This document shows, piece after piece, positions 1 to 14,193 of a stretch of DNA of 64,000 nucleotides (positions within the stretch are counted from its first letter, which is position 1; the number at the start of each line of letters is the position of its first letter). Under the pieces are notes generated by a model. The model saw only the letters and a list, made by a program, of their open reading frames with translations. It made no database searches and was not told the DNA's origin. The stretch is from Meloidogyne chitwoodi (lineage: Eukaryota > Nematoda > Chromadorea > Rhabditida > Meloidogynidae), in NCBI GenBank assembly GCA_015183035.1, contig JACZZP010000017.1, forward strand, positions 1,240,001-1,304,000, read 5' to 3'. A program made the position numbers and the translations under genes.

Positions 1-3000
1 GCCCTTTTTAATATTTTCAACTATTTATTCTTTTTTACCTCATAATCAAGCAACATTTATTATTTTTATTTATTGCCCTTTTAATGTTTTTTTATTTCTA
101 AAAATATTTAATTTTTTAAAATTAATAAATAAAAAATCATTTTTAAACATTTTTGGATGAGCTTTTTTGCTTCATTCACTATTCTTAACACATTTTTTCA
201 TTCCTTTTTTAGAGCTATTATTGTGCAAATTTTGTACAGCTCTGAGAAAATAACTGCCAAAATTAAAAAAAAAAATAAAAATAGATTTAATAATATAAAA
301 GAATATTTTTAAATATAATAAATGTTGACCCATCCATAAACTTTATATTTATTTTTTAATTTTAATTCAGAAATGGACATTTATTTATTAATATATATTT
401 TGACAAAATTAATTTAAATATTTTAATATTTATTTTTAAATATTTTGTACTTTTTCTTTTATTTTAAAAATTATCATTAAAAAAAGAACTTTATTTTTTT
501 TTATTATAAAGTTAATCTTTTTTTTTAGTTTTTCAAGAATTTTGTCGTCAAAGAGAATCTTTTATTTTAAATACGTAATTGTTGATATTTCATTGTTTAT
601 AATAAATAAATAAATATTTTATACTTTATTATTATTTAATTTTTAAAATTTATCAAAAATATTTGGACAATAATTAAATAAATATTAATTAAATAAATAT
701 TATTTATTTATTAGTTTTTTTTTGATTAATTTCCGCGCAGGTTAAGAATTATTAATATATTTTAGCTTAAAGTTTTTTAATTTAATTAATTAATTTACTT
801 TTATTATTATTTTAATTTTTTTAATATCCAATTTTCAACAAAAGTTACATTATCATTTTATTATTTATTTATTTATTTATTTCTTCCGTTTACGTAAATA
901 TATCTTTATTAAAAAAAGATTCATTTAAACGGTTATTATTCTCTTCTTTTTTAAATATATTTTTTAATATTACCTCCAATTAAAAGTTCTCGTTTCAGCC
1001 CACACATTTAACAATCACAAAGTAAAATTATTAATATTTTCATTAAACTCAAATTATTTTATCTTCTTTCTTTTTTTTTCTTCAAGAGTATTCAACCGAA
1101 TAAAATATAAAATTGTAGTAAATAATCTCAAAACAATAATTAGAAATGGTAAATAGCTTATTTTTAATAAATAATAATATTTACATTTATTTTTTAAATA
1201 TTTGAAGCTAAAATTTAATATTATTTAAAGAAATACAATATTTCTATTAGATTATTATTTTTATAAAATATTATTATTTTTGTTTTTATTACTACAATAC
1301 TTTTCAATTTTTAATTAAATATTTTTAATTTTCTTTGAAATTTTATTGTAAAATATTTTTGGTTTCTTTTACCCTTTTAAATGTATTATATTTATTTTTT
1401 AATAAAAATTGTCATTTACTTCTCTGATTTTTTTTAATAATATTTGAAAGATTCAGTTATGTCCAAGTCGCGCACTAATCCTTTAACGGCTTACTGACAA
1501 AAATACTTCCGCTTTCGTAAATATATTATTATTATTATTATACACTTAAACTTTTAAATAATAATAATTTATTTTTACCTAACTTTTTTTTTAAAAAAGT
1601 TAAAATTTAAATAATATAAATTATTTTTATTTATCAAATTATTTACTAAACTTTATTTTAACAATTTTATAATTATTAATTTATAAAATTTTAAAAATTA
1701 TTTTAAAAAATATTTTTCCTTCTTCTACTGATCATTTTTATTTTTCTTTTCAATAAAATAACAAAAAAAAATTTATAATAATAAATTCAACAAACAATTT
1801 TAAACCAATATTGGTCTTTAAATAAAAAATATTTTTTTTCCGTTCAACCCTTGAATGCATTGAAAATTCAATTTCTTCTCAGCTGACCCTTTTGTTGGCA
1901 TTTTAAAAAATAATATATTTTAAAAACATCTGCGACAACTTTTGTTTACATAAAATGAGTTGTACAAGAAATTTCAGAATTAATAATAAATTTATATATT
2001 TTTTTAAATTAATTCATTAAATTTTATTTAAAATTTTAATTTATTAAAAAAATAATATTATTTTTAATATTTTTATTAAAAAAAAAAGTTTAAACATTTG
2101 ACTAAATTTTAAAATAATTTTTGTTTGTTTGTTTATAAGAATGTTTTTGTGTTTTTTATTTTGTTTCTGATTTTTATTATTTTTAAAAAACATTTTTTCT
2201 TTTCTTTGTTATTTTTAAAATTATTTAAAATAATTTTAATTTATTTAAATATATTTATTTATTTAATCATTAATGATCAAAAATATATTAAATAAACCAC
2301 CCAACTTTTTTTATTTTCAATTTGCAATAAAAAAAGAGCAAAAACCTTCCAACATTTATTTCCTACATTTTCCAACTTTAAATTATTTGGAAGATGAACG
2401 GCATTCCTTCACTTTTTTTTTAACTTTTGTTAAATAAAAGGAACTTTTGTCGGAATAAAAAAAACAAATAATAAAACAATTGTGATTGTCATCATTCTCT
2501 CTTTTTTCTTTTTTTAACATTTCTTTATATAATCTTTCTTCTTTTTTTAATCACTTTAAAAATAAGAAGAAAAGCTTTAATATATTTATTTATTTATTTT
2601 TGTTTCTGTCAAATGAAAGCTTTTAAAAACGGCCAAAGGCTAAAAATAAAAGTAAAATATAAAAAAAAATTGCCCTTTTTCTCCAAACTTCTTTAATTGT
2701 TTTTTTTTGTTCTTTAAATTGCTAGAACATTTTAACTTTTTAAATTTATATTTAATTAAATAATTATATTAATTGATATTAAAAATACATCATAATATAT
2801 ATTGTCATAAGTATATAATAATAATAAAATGATTGCCATCTCCAATAATAAAATTTAAAAAAATGATAGAAATTGGGTGACACTAAAGAGTAATTGAAAA
2901 GTATTTTGATACATTCTAGGAGGGAAAAAAGAGGTCTCGAGAAAAAAAGAATATGAGGACACATAAATATAGTATATAAAGGTGTGTAGAAAGTAAAGGG

Positions 3001-3960
3001 AAATAAAAACAGCCAGCCGCCACCTTCCACCACCATTTAAAGGTTTTTGTAAACAAATATATATTTAAGTAGTAGTAAATGTTTTGTTGAAGAAGAAAAG
3101 ACGTGGTGTGGCCTATAAGCCTCATTTTTAATTTCATTCTAAAATGGCCTTTGAAACATTAGAAAATTATAAAAAAAAATAAAAGAGAGAATGAACGGGT
3201 AAAAATGAAGGAATGAACGAACATTTTGACCAACTGGGAGAGATTATTTTCATTTATTGGAGACTACTTACTTAGAAATTAAAAAATATTATTATTTAAG
3301 TTATTTATTTTTCTAATAATCTTTTCTTTTCTTTTTTTTTTAGAAAAAAAGAAAAATATTTTCATTTATTTCTGTGTCAATAACAAAAATAATTTTTTAA
3401 TAAATTAATTCTGATTATAAGCTTGTTTTTTAAATTTTTTAAAATTCACGTGCTTATTTCATAAATAAAATTCAATAAATTCCAAAACAAAAATTTATTG
3501 TAAACAACTGATCGATTCTTTGAATATTTCATTTATTTGTTCTCTTTTTTGTTTAGAAAATGATAGCCAGAAAATTACTTTTTTTTTTTAATTTGTTTAA
3601 ATTATTTTAAATATATTTTTAAATAAAATATTAAATAATAATTTATTTTTCTCTTTTGTTTCTGTTAAATAATTAAAAATCATAAAATATATTTGCGATT
3701 ATTTTATGACCTTCAAAATCATCATCTTGGAACATAATATTTATTTTAAAAAAATTGTAAAAAATTGCTTAAAAAGATAAAATACATTTAACAGACCATT
3801 TTTTTATTTTAATTTGTTTTATTATTTTTTTTGTTAATTTTCTTTGATTATTTTTTAAACTTTTTTAAATAATTTTTATTTTTAGAAAAAAAAACTGTTA
3901 AAAATTTACATTTTATTATTTTTAAATAAATAAAATAAATAAAATTAAAAAAATCATATA
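1..3960. other. AT-rich intergenic / upstream region, no gene seen
   Basis: Almost pure A+T sequence with long T and A runs and repeated TATTTA/TAAATA words. Open frames on the - strand near 2.8-3.1 kb come from low-complexity sequence and lack splice structure or protein-like composition. It is the upstream region of the zinc-finger gene; a TTTTTTAG tract ending near 3885 could be its trans-splice or 5'-UTR acceptor. Confidence 0.6.
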
Positions 3961-6900
3961 ATGACTTCAATTTCTTCTTCTTGTTCTTCTTCTTCATCAT
4001 CATCATCAAATAATTCAAAAAATACTAATAAAAGTATTTCTCCATTAACTAATTTTATTAATGAAAATTATAATCAACAACATTTTTCTGAATTTTCAAA
4101 AATTGAAGAACTTCAAAAAAATTCATTAACAGAAAATCATCTTTCAAATTCTTCATCTCAAATTAATCAACAACAATTACAAATGTTGGAATTATTGAAA
4201 AAAGCTGGATTTTTAACAAATTCCTTATTAAATAAACAAGAAGGTTTTTTCTTTTTTTAATTTAAATTTAAATTTTAGATGAACAAAACAAACAAATTCA
4301 ATTAAATAATAATGAAATTGTTGGATCTTCTAGTAATTTATTTAATTCAAATTCTCTTTTAAATAATGTAAATATATTTTTAATAATTAAATAAATAATT
4401 TTTATTTTTTATTTAAAGTTACCAAATTCATTATTTGTTCAACAACAACAACAAAAAGAAGAAGATTTATTAGAAGAAGAAGAAGAAGGAGAACAATTAA
4501 TAGGAGGACAACGTAAAAAAAGAAAATTAATTGGAAATTTAGATAATACTCTTGATGGTTTAGTTGCTAAAAGAGTTGATATGCCTTTGAAAAAACGTTA
4601 TCAATCTGAAACTGAAGCCATTGAATTACCTGATGATGAACTAGAAATGAAGGTTTTATTTAATTTTTAACTTATTTTTTAATTTATTATTATTTAAGAG
4701 AATGGAAACAGATCCAGATGTTTGTACTAGAATGTGTTCTGTTTGTGGTTATCAAGGAAAATGGGTATCTGAAATGATAAGGCATAAAAGAGTACATACA
4801 GATGATAGGGTATTTTTAATTAAATATTTAAAATAATTCTTTTTTTAAGCCTTTTAAATGTAAATATTGTAATCGAACAAGTAAATGGAAAGCTGATTTA
4901 ATTCGTCATGTAGCTAGTTAGTATTTTATTTTTTTTTTAATATTTTATTTTTATAAATATTAGAAACTCATGGTATTCGTGTTGTTTCTAAATATAGCCG
5001 TTCTAAAGCTTTTGATTTTGGAAAGAATAATAATAACAATAAATCTTTTCTTCCTTCAACAGAACAACAATTAACAATTGATGATGTAATTATGGATTTA
5101 AAAGATAATAATAATAATACACAAATATTAGTTGATAATAATAATAATACTGAACAAATTTTAAATGCTTCTTCTATAACTACAAATAATAAAACAGAAA
5201 GAATGGTTAGAATTTATTTTAATTAAATATTTTTATATAAATTAATATCTCTTTATAAATATTAAAAATAAAATATTCTCTTGAAAGACACTTTAAAAAT
5301 TAATTATTTTTTAGCAAAGTCCATCAACTAATTTCTCTGATTCTCTCAATTCTATGTTTCGAAAAGCTCAACGTCTTAATGGTTTAATTCGTAATAATAA
5401 TAATAATGGTAAATTACTTTCCCGGCTTAATAATAAACAAAAAAATGGACAAAAACAAAAAATAAAAACAAAAAATATAAATAATAATAATAATTCAATA
5501 ATTCAAAAAAATTCTGAAGGAACTTCATTTAATTTAATTAATTTATTTGGAGCAAATAATAATAAGCAATTAATAAATGCTACAGTTAGAGAACAATTTC
5601 AACAACAATTATTATTATCAAAATTAGCAATGATTCAATCAAATCAAAATTTTGATCAAAAACAACAACAAAATTATAAATGTGGATTATGTATTTTTCA
5701 ACAGGTTTAAAGACCTTTTTTAATTATAATAAATTAATATTTATTTATTTTTTTTAGACTTCTTATCCTCTTCTTGTTTCTCATTTATTTGGAGTTCATA
5801 ATATTTCTCCTTTTAGTTGTCAGGTTTTTATTTTAAATTTTATTTTAATTTTTTTTTAATTTTAAGAATTGTAATCGTTCATTTACTCAATTTGTCTCTG
5901 CTGTTGAACATTTTTCTTTAGAAAAATGTTATCCTATTGGAATAAAATGGAATTTTTCAGTAAATTCTGGTTCTTCTGACAAAACTATTGAAACAAAGTT
6001 AGAAATTATTTTTATATTTTTTATTCTATTTTTCAGTTCAATTCCGTTAAATTTTTTTGGACAAAATGTGACTTCTTCTTCTAATTCTAATAATATTTTA
6101 TTTCCTCAAAATATTCATTCAAATAATATTTCCAATAATTTTGGTGGTGGTTTTGGTAATTTTTTACCTCCTTCTATTTTTTCATTGGGATTACCAACAA
6201 TGGCTTCTTTTTCTCCTAATTTATCTGGTCTTTCAATAGCACAATTAAATGGAATTAGGTATTATTTTAAAATATATATTATTTAATTAAAATTAATTTT
6301 AAAGTCAAAATTGTTGTTCTCCTGGCTCTTCTCTTTCTACTGCACCTTCTTATGGTTCTTTATTTAATAATAATTGTGAAAAACAAAAACAAACAATAAA
6401 AACAGAAAATAATAATATTGAAGATTTAAATGAACAAATAAAGGTAATTTTTTAATAATTTTTAATTAATTTATTTTTTTAGTCTAATTCTGTTCCAGAA
6501 TTAAAAATTTCAGCACCAATTTCAATTAAAAATAATTCTGTACCTTTACATCATTCACCTTTAGAAGCAGAAACAGCTAATCAACAAAATTTAAATGATA
6601 ATGAAGATTTATTTATTAATGTTGATGATGATATTAATATTAAAGAGGAAGAAGAAGAAGAAGAAAAATCATCAAAAGATGAAATACAAAATAATGTTAA
6701 AGTAATTAATTAATTATTTTTATAAATATTTTTTATTAAAAATAATAAATAAATTTAATAGAATACTTCTATGGCAGCTTTAATGTTTTTTAATGCTGTA
6801 CAAATTCAACAAAAATTAAATTCTAAACAAAATGACAAAATAGATACAACATCAACATCTAATAATAATGAATCTGAAAAAGAAGTAATTAATTTATTTA

Positions 6901-7035
6901 TTTAAAAATATTTTTTTATTTTTTTAGTTTATTTGCCCAACAATTACAGAAAATAATAATAATCCATCTTTAGCTGCTTTTAGTCAATTTTTGGCAGAAT
7001 TACAGCAACGTACTTCAACTGCTAATTTTAATTGA
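3961..7035 (+). CDS. C2H2 zinc-finger protein, 14 exons, about 807 aa
   Basis: Fourteen exons join in one frame (3961-4243, 4279-4367, 4419-4652, 4699-4809, 4850-4916, 4964-5205, 5315-5704, 5758-5823, 5867-5997, 6037-6258, 6305-6443, 6483-6701, 6762-6884, 6928-7035, ending in TGA). The N-terminus is Ser- and Asn-rich, with an acidic stretch and a basic RKKRK motif in exon 3. Exons 4-6 encode two adjacent C2H2 fingers (C-x2-C-x12-H-x3-H, then C-x2-C-x12-H-x4-H), followed by a conserved-looking basic tail GIRVVSKYSRSK. Exons 7-9 encode a second pair, one C2H2 and one C2HC-like. The rest is Asn/Gln-rich and acidic. It is probably a nuclear DNA-binding regulator with an N-terminal and a central finger pair. 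I do not recognise the exact orthologue. The start is the first ATG of the open frame. Confidence 0.88.
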
Positions 7036-8446
7036 AAATTATTTTTAAAAAAAAAGTTGTGATATTAATTATATTTTAGGTTTTAAATGCAAAAAATAGC
7101 ATTTTTATTAAAGTATTTATTTACAACAAATATTGGTATATTTAAGTTTATTAATTGTTCAGTTTTATTTAAATAATTATTATTGCTTTATTTATTTTCT
7201 TTTTCTTTTAGGCTCTAAAAATCTCCCAATAAAAATCTCTTTTTTTTTCTTTCATTTATTATTTTTGTGCAAATATATTTATATTTTAATAATAAATATT
7301 TAAATATCCATTCCTAAGATTGTATAATTTAAATTTATTTTAAATAATATTTTTATTAAATTTATTCTTTTTTATAAATATTCCTTTTTATATTTTTTAT
7401 AATTTATTTTTCTATTAAAATTGAAATAAAATTCTTATAAATATTTTATATTCTTTTTCATTTTTAATATTTCTTATTTGTGTAGCTTTAAATAAAATTT
7501 AATCATTTTTGGGTTAAAATTATATTTAATTTATAAAATTATTTTATATTAAAACAAAGTACATATTTTATATTATTTTTTTAATTATATTCGAGTGATA
7601 TTCTTTTAAAATTGAATTTTTTTTAATTTTTGTATTTATTTATTATTTTCTTTTTTTTTTTTTGTAAATTTATTTTCATTGTTTTTCCTTTTTTCAGTCA
7701 TTTGTTTTTAATAAAATAAATAAATTCTTTCCTATATATGTATTTATAATAATGTTTTTATTTGAAAAAGTCTAAGGGAATTCACATTATATTTCTAATT
7801 TTTTAAATTATTTTGTGATAATTAATTATTCCAAATTAATTCCTCTAACAGACATTAAAAAACTTTAATATTAAATTCAAAAATATAAATATTTATTTAA
7901 TATTATTTTATTTCTTGATTTATTTTAAAATTATTTTAATAGCTTTCAATATAAAATTTATCAACGATTTATTGATTAAAAAATGTTAATAAACTCGTTG
8001 GCTATAATCCTTTACAAAATTGAGAGAGAAACAGTGAGAGAGAGTTTAACTGTCTCTCTTTTTGAAAATTAAATATTTTAATATATATTTATTTATTTAA
8101 TTAAATTTAAAACTTCAACTAATAAATATTTTGTTTTTAATAAAATTATTTTTTTGAGAATTTATCTAAAATTAAAATAAATTTAAAAAATCGCATAAAT
8201 TTTCATATAAAAATCAAATGAAGTAAAAAATAAAAATTAATTTTATTTTTTAAATTAATTGATTCATTAAATTATTACATTTCTAAATTTCCAATTCCTT
8301 TTCTCTTTTAAAATAAATTAAATAAATAAAAAGATTAAAAATTAAATATATTTGTTTCTATGACAACTAATTTTTCAAATATATTATTTTCTTAGAATCA
8401 TTTTTTATTTTTAAAAGCTTAAAAAAATAAATAATTATTTTTAGAA
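7036..8446. other. Intergenic: 3' UTR of zinc-finger gene and NHR upstream region
   Basis: AT-rich, with several AATAAA polyadenylation-like signals after 7036. Near 8018-8064 a short imperfect inverted repeat of GAGAGA and TCTCTC runs could form a hairpin. No coding segment is seen. Confidence 0.55.
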
Positions 8447-11179
8447 ATGGCACAACTTGTTTCTCCAGCATTTAAAGGTTTAAATTGTTTAATTTGTGGA
8501 CAACAAGCTCATGGCCAGCGTTTCGGCGCTATCAGTTGCCTTCCCTGTGCTTCATTCTTTAGGCAAGTTTTAAATTTTTATAATATTTTTGAGATAATAT
8601 TTTGTCTAATTTTTAATGGTAAAGAATAATAATATTTATATTTAAATTAATAAATAATTTTAAGGAGATATGTTATTGAAAAATGGAACCATAAATGTGC
8701 GAGGGGATATAAATGTATTGATAACCCAAACGGTTAATTTTTTAAAATAAAATAAAAATAAAATATTTTTAAAAATTAAGTTGGAGTAATAAGAAATTGT
8801 AAAGCTTGTCGTTTTCGTCGTTGTCAAAATGCTGGAATGAAAATTAAATTAAAAAATATTGATGATGAAAAGTTAATAAAAGAATATGACCAAAATAATA
8901 TTTTAAATAATTTTCCTCAATTAAATTCTTTTAAATTAAATTTTGAAAATTATTTAAAATCTCAAAATAAGCTTTTTTCTTTAATTTATCCAAAATTAGC
9001 TCAACAACAAATTTCGGTAATTTTTAAAAAAATTTAATTAAAATTAAATATTAATAATTTAATTTAAAGATTATTGTTCCTGAAAGTGAAGAAAGTATTC
9101 TTGATTTTGAAAATCGTTCAAAACAATTTTTACTTGAAATGCTTAATAAATCATTTAATTGTTTTGATGAAATGAATATGCAACAAAAAGTTTATTTTTT
9201 TTAATATTAATTGTTTATTTATTTTTTAGCTTTGTTTACTTAATGATTGTTTTGATCAAATAAATTTTTTAATAGCTACTTATTTAACAATAAAAAGTTT
9301 TCAAAAAAATGATTTAAATTCTTCCAATTATTTTTTTATAATTTATGGACATATTCTTGATATAAATAATATTGATAAAATAATTAGTAGATGGATGATG
9401 CCTGAACAAAATAATAAATATTTTTGGTTTATTTAAAAAAAAATAATATTTTTAATTATTTTTTTAAGCAATAAAAAGGCTGAAATGTTTAGGAGATTTA
9501 ATTTAATTAAAAATTATCGACAATTACCAAATGAAATTAGTTTGGAAGATTTTTGTAGTTTAATAGCTATTGTTGTTTGTATTAAAGGTTTTTATTTTAA
9601 TTAATTTTTATTTTATTTATTAGCATTAATAAATTGCTCCTCTTCTATGGAAAAAAGTTTTAATTCATTAAAAACAATTATATTAAATGAATGGTTTAAA
9701 TTATCATATAAAACTTTAAATTCAAAACTTGAAGCATCTTTACATATTTCTAGGCTTATTTCTACTTTATTACAATTAGATGTAAAATTTAAATAAATAT
9801 TTATTTTTAAATAAATATTGTTTATAATTAAATTTTTTTAGGAAATTTTTAATTCGAATAAAAATAAAATTGACATTTCCTCCTTTTCTTCTTTACCTTC
9901 TGCCGCAGTTACTACTGATAATTTTAACTCTTCTATGCATATTACAAAAATTAATTCACATTGTATTGACATGAATAATGAAGTGAAAATTAAAAAATTT
10001 TTTTAATTAATTATTTAAATAATTTTTTTAGCCAATTCTATTTATTAATTATATGGTAAATATAATGAAATGCTATAGAAGGATTTGGGATTCATTTTAT
10101 GAATTTCCTGACCAATATCTTTCAAAATTTAGCAAATTAAATGAACTTCTTTCTTCTCCAGAAAATATACTTAGTTATTATGAACAATTTAATGTTTGTT
10201 TTTTTTTTTTAATAAAAATCTTTTTTATTTTTTAAAAATATTAGCCAAGTCAATTACCAATGAAAGATGATGAAAGAATAATTTATTTTGATCAAGTTTC
10301 TAAATTACCAGTTACTCAACAACATCCACGTAATACAAAAGCTATTATAGTTTCCCGTCTTCTTACTATTGGAATATTTAAATCATTATCTTTTTTTAAA
10401 AAATTACCACCACTTGACCAGGTGTTTTTTTAAATTATTTTATAGGTACTTAATTAAATTATAATTTAAAAAGATTCTAATCTATTTTAATTAATTGCAA
10501 TAATATATTTATTTTGTATTTTATATAGGAAGTATTAATTTGTGAACTTGCTGGTCCCGTTGGTTTATTTATACTTGGTTATATATCTCATCAATATGGT
10601 GCAGATACAGCATATGGCTGTGATGGATTAGCGGTTGTAGATGCATATAAAGAAAGAGATATTTTTAAAAAAGATATAAAGTATTATATATTTTTATTTT
10701 CTTAAATTAGTATTATTTTTTAGTTTAATGCGAATGGCATCAAAAACATTTTCTTGTAATGTTGTTCCATTTAATAATATTTTTCCACGTGTAGAAAAAG
10801 AAGAATTTGCAGTACTTGTATCAATTCTTTGTTCCTATCCAAGTAATTAAAAAATAATTTTTTTCTAAAAGAACTATACATATGTATTTATTTAGTAATT
10901 AAAAGAATTAACTCTTTTAATTAATTTTTTAAATATTAAAAAGAAAATATTTTATATGTAGTTGTTTCAAGCCTTTCTGATTATTCAAGAGAATTACTTT
11001 ATAAAGAACAATCTTTTTATACTAAAATACTTTTGAAACATTTACAATTTAAATTTGGTGATGTTAAAGGAGCTACTCGTTATGCTGAATGTATGCGTTT
11101 AATAGACCAAGCTTTTATTTGTAATCGAAAATATTTTCTATTTGTTGCATATTTAGAAACATTTTTATCTCACAATTAA
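8447..11179 (+). CDS. Nematode-type nuclear hormone receptor, 13 exons, about 660 aa
   Basis: Exons: 8447-8562, 8665-8732, 8781-9016, 9070-9189, 9230-9426, 9469-9587, 9624-9781, 9842-9982, 10032-10193, 10245-10421, 10529-10680, 10724-10842, 10962-11179. The first three encode a C4 zinc-finger DNA-binding domain: CLIC near residue 14, the P-box region CLPCASFFRR, and a second finger ending NCKACRFRRC. The rest is a long ligand-binding-domain region typical of the expanded nematode NHR (supNR) family. Segments resembling that family are RWMMPEQNN, LEDFCSLIAIVVC and LPPLDQEVLICELAGP. It is a nuclear transcription factor; the ligand is unknown. TTTTTAG lies two bases before the ATG, a typical spliced-leader acceptor. 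Intron 1 needs a GC donor (AG|GCAAGT at 8563) to keep the DNA-binding domain in frame. Confidence 0.93.
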
Positions 11180-11460
11180 ATTTAATTTATTACATATAAA
11201 AGAAACACCTTGTGATAATTTAAAAAAATATATATTTAAAATTCTCAATTGAATCGAAAATAAATTTTAAAAAATTCTATAATTTTTATTTTATTAAAAG
11301 TGCGCTTCGCTCCGGAGAATATAGAAACTGCTTCGCGTTTGTAACATTCATTCTAGAAAATTTTTGGTAAAATTTCGATAAATTAGCCTTCCTCTAAAAT
11401 TATAACTTGGTAAATTATTGAAAAATACCTCCTTAAATAAGTCCTCATACCTTCGTAAAA

Positions 11461-12007
11461 TCTAATTATATAAAAGAGAATGTTTGTCCGTTTGTCTGTT
11501 CTTTTATAGACAAATGATTGAGGCAAGTGAAAAAGAGATTTTATAGTAGTTTTTGACAGTTGGATACTATATAAACCGCTTATTTTTGATCATTCTTGAG
11601 TGATGGTTGTGGCTTAGGTTACGCCGTTTGGTTGTGGCCGTTGTTGCGCATTTTGGTTGTGGCTTAGGTTACGCCGTTTGGTTGTGGCCGATGTTACGCC
11701 GTTGGTTTTATGGCGGTAAGGGAGGTCAGGGATGGTGTGGGCGACCTCATATTCTTTTTTTATTTCTATTATTCGTTGGCGTTAGTTCTTTACTAACAAA
11801 CTATTGTTGTTTTTATATCAATGTCTGTGTTTTGGTTAATAAATGTTTGGATCAATTGTTACATAAGTTCATTTATGTTTATTCACGTTTTTGTTTTGTT
11901 ATTTGGTATGTTTATTTTGTAGTATGTATGATTTATTGATATGTTATTTAAATTTTTGTGTTTTTTCTAGGTTAGAAGGACGCCCGAAGGGCGACCAACT
12001 TCGCTAG
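11461..12007 (+). mobile_element. Non-autonomous Helitron, copy 1
   Basis: Starts TCTAATTATATAAAAG after an A and ends CTAG before a T. A GCCC-GAA-GGGC hairpin (11982-11992) lies 11 bases before the CTAG. TC start, 3' hairpin, CTRR end and A/T target without duplication are the Helitron hallmarks. It carries no Rep/helicase. A 32-base unit (ACGCC, GTTTGG, TGTGGC) is repeated near 11611-11690, which makes a spurious open frame at 11607-11939. It is related along much of its length to the copy at 36561-37032. Confidence 0.8.
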
Positions 12008-12042
12008 TAAGATATAAAATGTAAACTCAGGAATGATTATAG

Positions 12043-12186
12043 AACGAAACCACTCGACTTACACCGAAGTTCAGTGAAAATTGTGGTAAAGATTATGAAG
12101 AAAGAAGAAGATATGCAATAAAACATGTTCAGAAATACAATCTTGCAAGTTTTGAAAAATTTGACTGGATTTTTCCTTTAAAATAG
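12043..12186 (+). pseudogene. Coding-like orphan fragment, 47 codons
   Basis: An open stretch bounded by TAG codons just after the Helitron. Its balanced codons and protein-like content (basic ERRRYAIKHVQKYN, then aromatic FEKFDWIFPLK) differ from the surrounding AT noise. There is no ATG and no clear splice partner. It may be an exon remnant or a transposon fragment; I do not recognise it. Confidence 0.3.
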
Positions 12187-12641
12187 TCATTTAATATTCC
12201 TTTAGAGTTAACACTCAAAATTACCCAGCATTCAATCGTCTATAGGTGAGTGCCTTTCGCGCTCAAACAGCTTAATTAAAAAAGAATGGCTTACTGTTGC
12301 TGCCTTTCATTTTTAACACTCTATTTTTCAGAGGCAAATGTCCCGGAAAATCCGCCGTGTGTGTTTATCAATTTATACATAAATCGATTTGTTAATTTGA
12401 TGATTAATTATATTTACTAGCAAGATTAACATTAATTTCTAATTATGTAAACATGCATAATTATGTAATTAACATTCAACGGATTAACCATACACGCTTA
12501 AATAAACCTGAAATACTTTGTATTCCTTAAAACACTAAAAAATGTAAATGTTAAACTTGCGAGTTTTTTTAGAAGGATTATCCATAATTCATAATTTAAT
12601 ATTTTTACCTTGATAAATTGTATTTTATAAAAACTACTAAT
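12187..12641. other. Intergenic upstream region of yop-1
   Basis: Mixed-composition sequence, richer in G+C than the flanking genome. No coding segment, RNA gene or terminal repeat is recognised. Confidence 0.5.
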
Positions 12642-13609
<968 letters not shown>

Positions 13610-14193
13610 ATGATGCGGCAAATGCACTTTATTGACATATTTTTGACCATTTTATATATTTTCATCTTATTAAAGAAAGTTTTAATAACTTTCTTCATTC
13701 CCTTTTAAATTTATACAATAATTTTCTATATCTCCAAATTGGACCCAACGCACTGATTTGAGTTGATTTTTTGTTTTTTCATTCGATTAGAAATCAAATA
13801 AATTACTCAAAGATTATCAACTCAAATATGAAGGGGGTTGCTTTCGGTTGTCAACAAATTGTGGCGTTTTACAAATATAATTTCGCTGGAAAAGCAACTC
13901 CTTATGTAGTGCTAAATCCTCACTGATATGAACAAATTTAACATAAATATTCGTATATAAAATTGTACCAAGACCTCATCGAAGCGTTTTCGCGGTTTGA
14001 GTAAAAATTTTATATTTATCTCCATGAGATTGTCCCTTTATAATAACCTGAATCATCAAACAAAATTAAAATTTTTATAATGTAAAGCTGAAAAATAGGC
14101 AAAGCTCAAAAAGTGCTAATCGAAAGATCACGTGCAAAGAGTATCAACATTAAAAGTGCCCAATATAAACAAATGGCATTTTGTTTCTTTCAC
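13610..14193. other. Convergent intergenic region between yop-1 and the ZNRF-like paralogue
   Basis: Contains the 3' ends of two convergent genes. An open frame on the + strand around 14113-14295 is antisense to the last RING exon. Nothing else is recognised. Confidence 0.5.

Noticed and set aside
1459..1497. 12-codon + strand mini-ORF with unusually high G+C
   Set aside because: Too short, no coding context; could be a regulatory patch but nothing supports translation.
2779..3137. Two overlapping - strand open frames upstream of the zinc-finger gene
   Set aside because: Phe/Tyr/Leu-rich products of T-rich DNA, no splice sites or domain; typical low-complexity noise.
9386..9427. Apparent missing splice donor at the end of NHR exon 5
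   Set aside because: A proper GT was found at 9427, giving the in-frame junction at 9426/9469; no pseudogene signal.
11607..11939. 110-codon open frame
   Set aside because: Lies wholly within the Helitron and comes from its internal repeat; low-complexity Trp/Arg/Val product.
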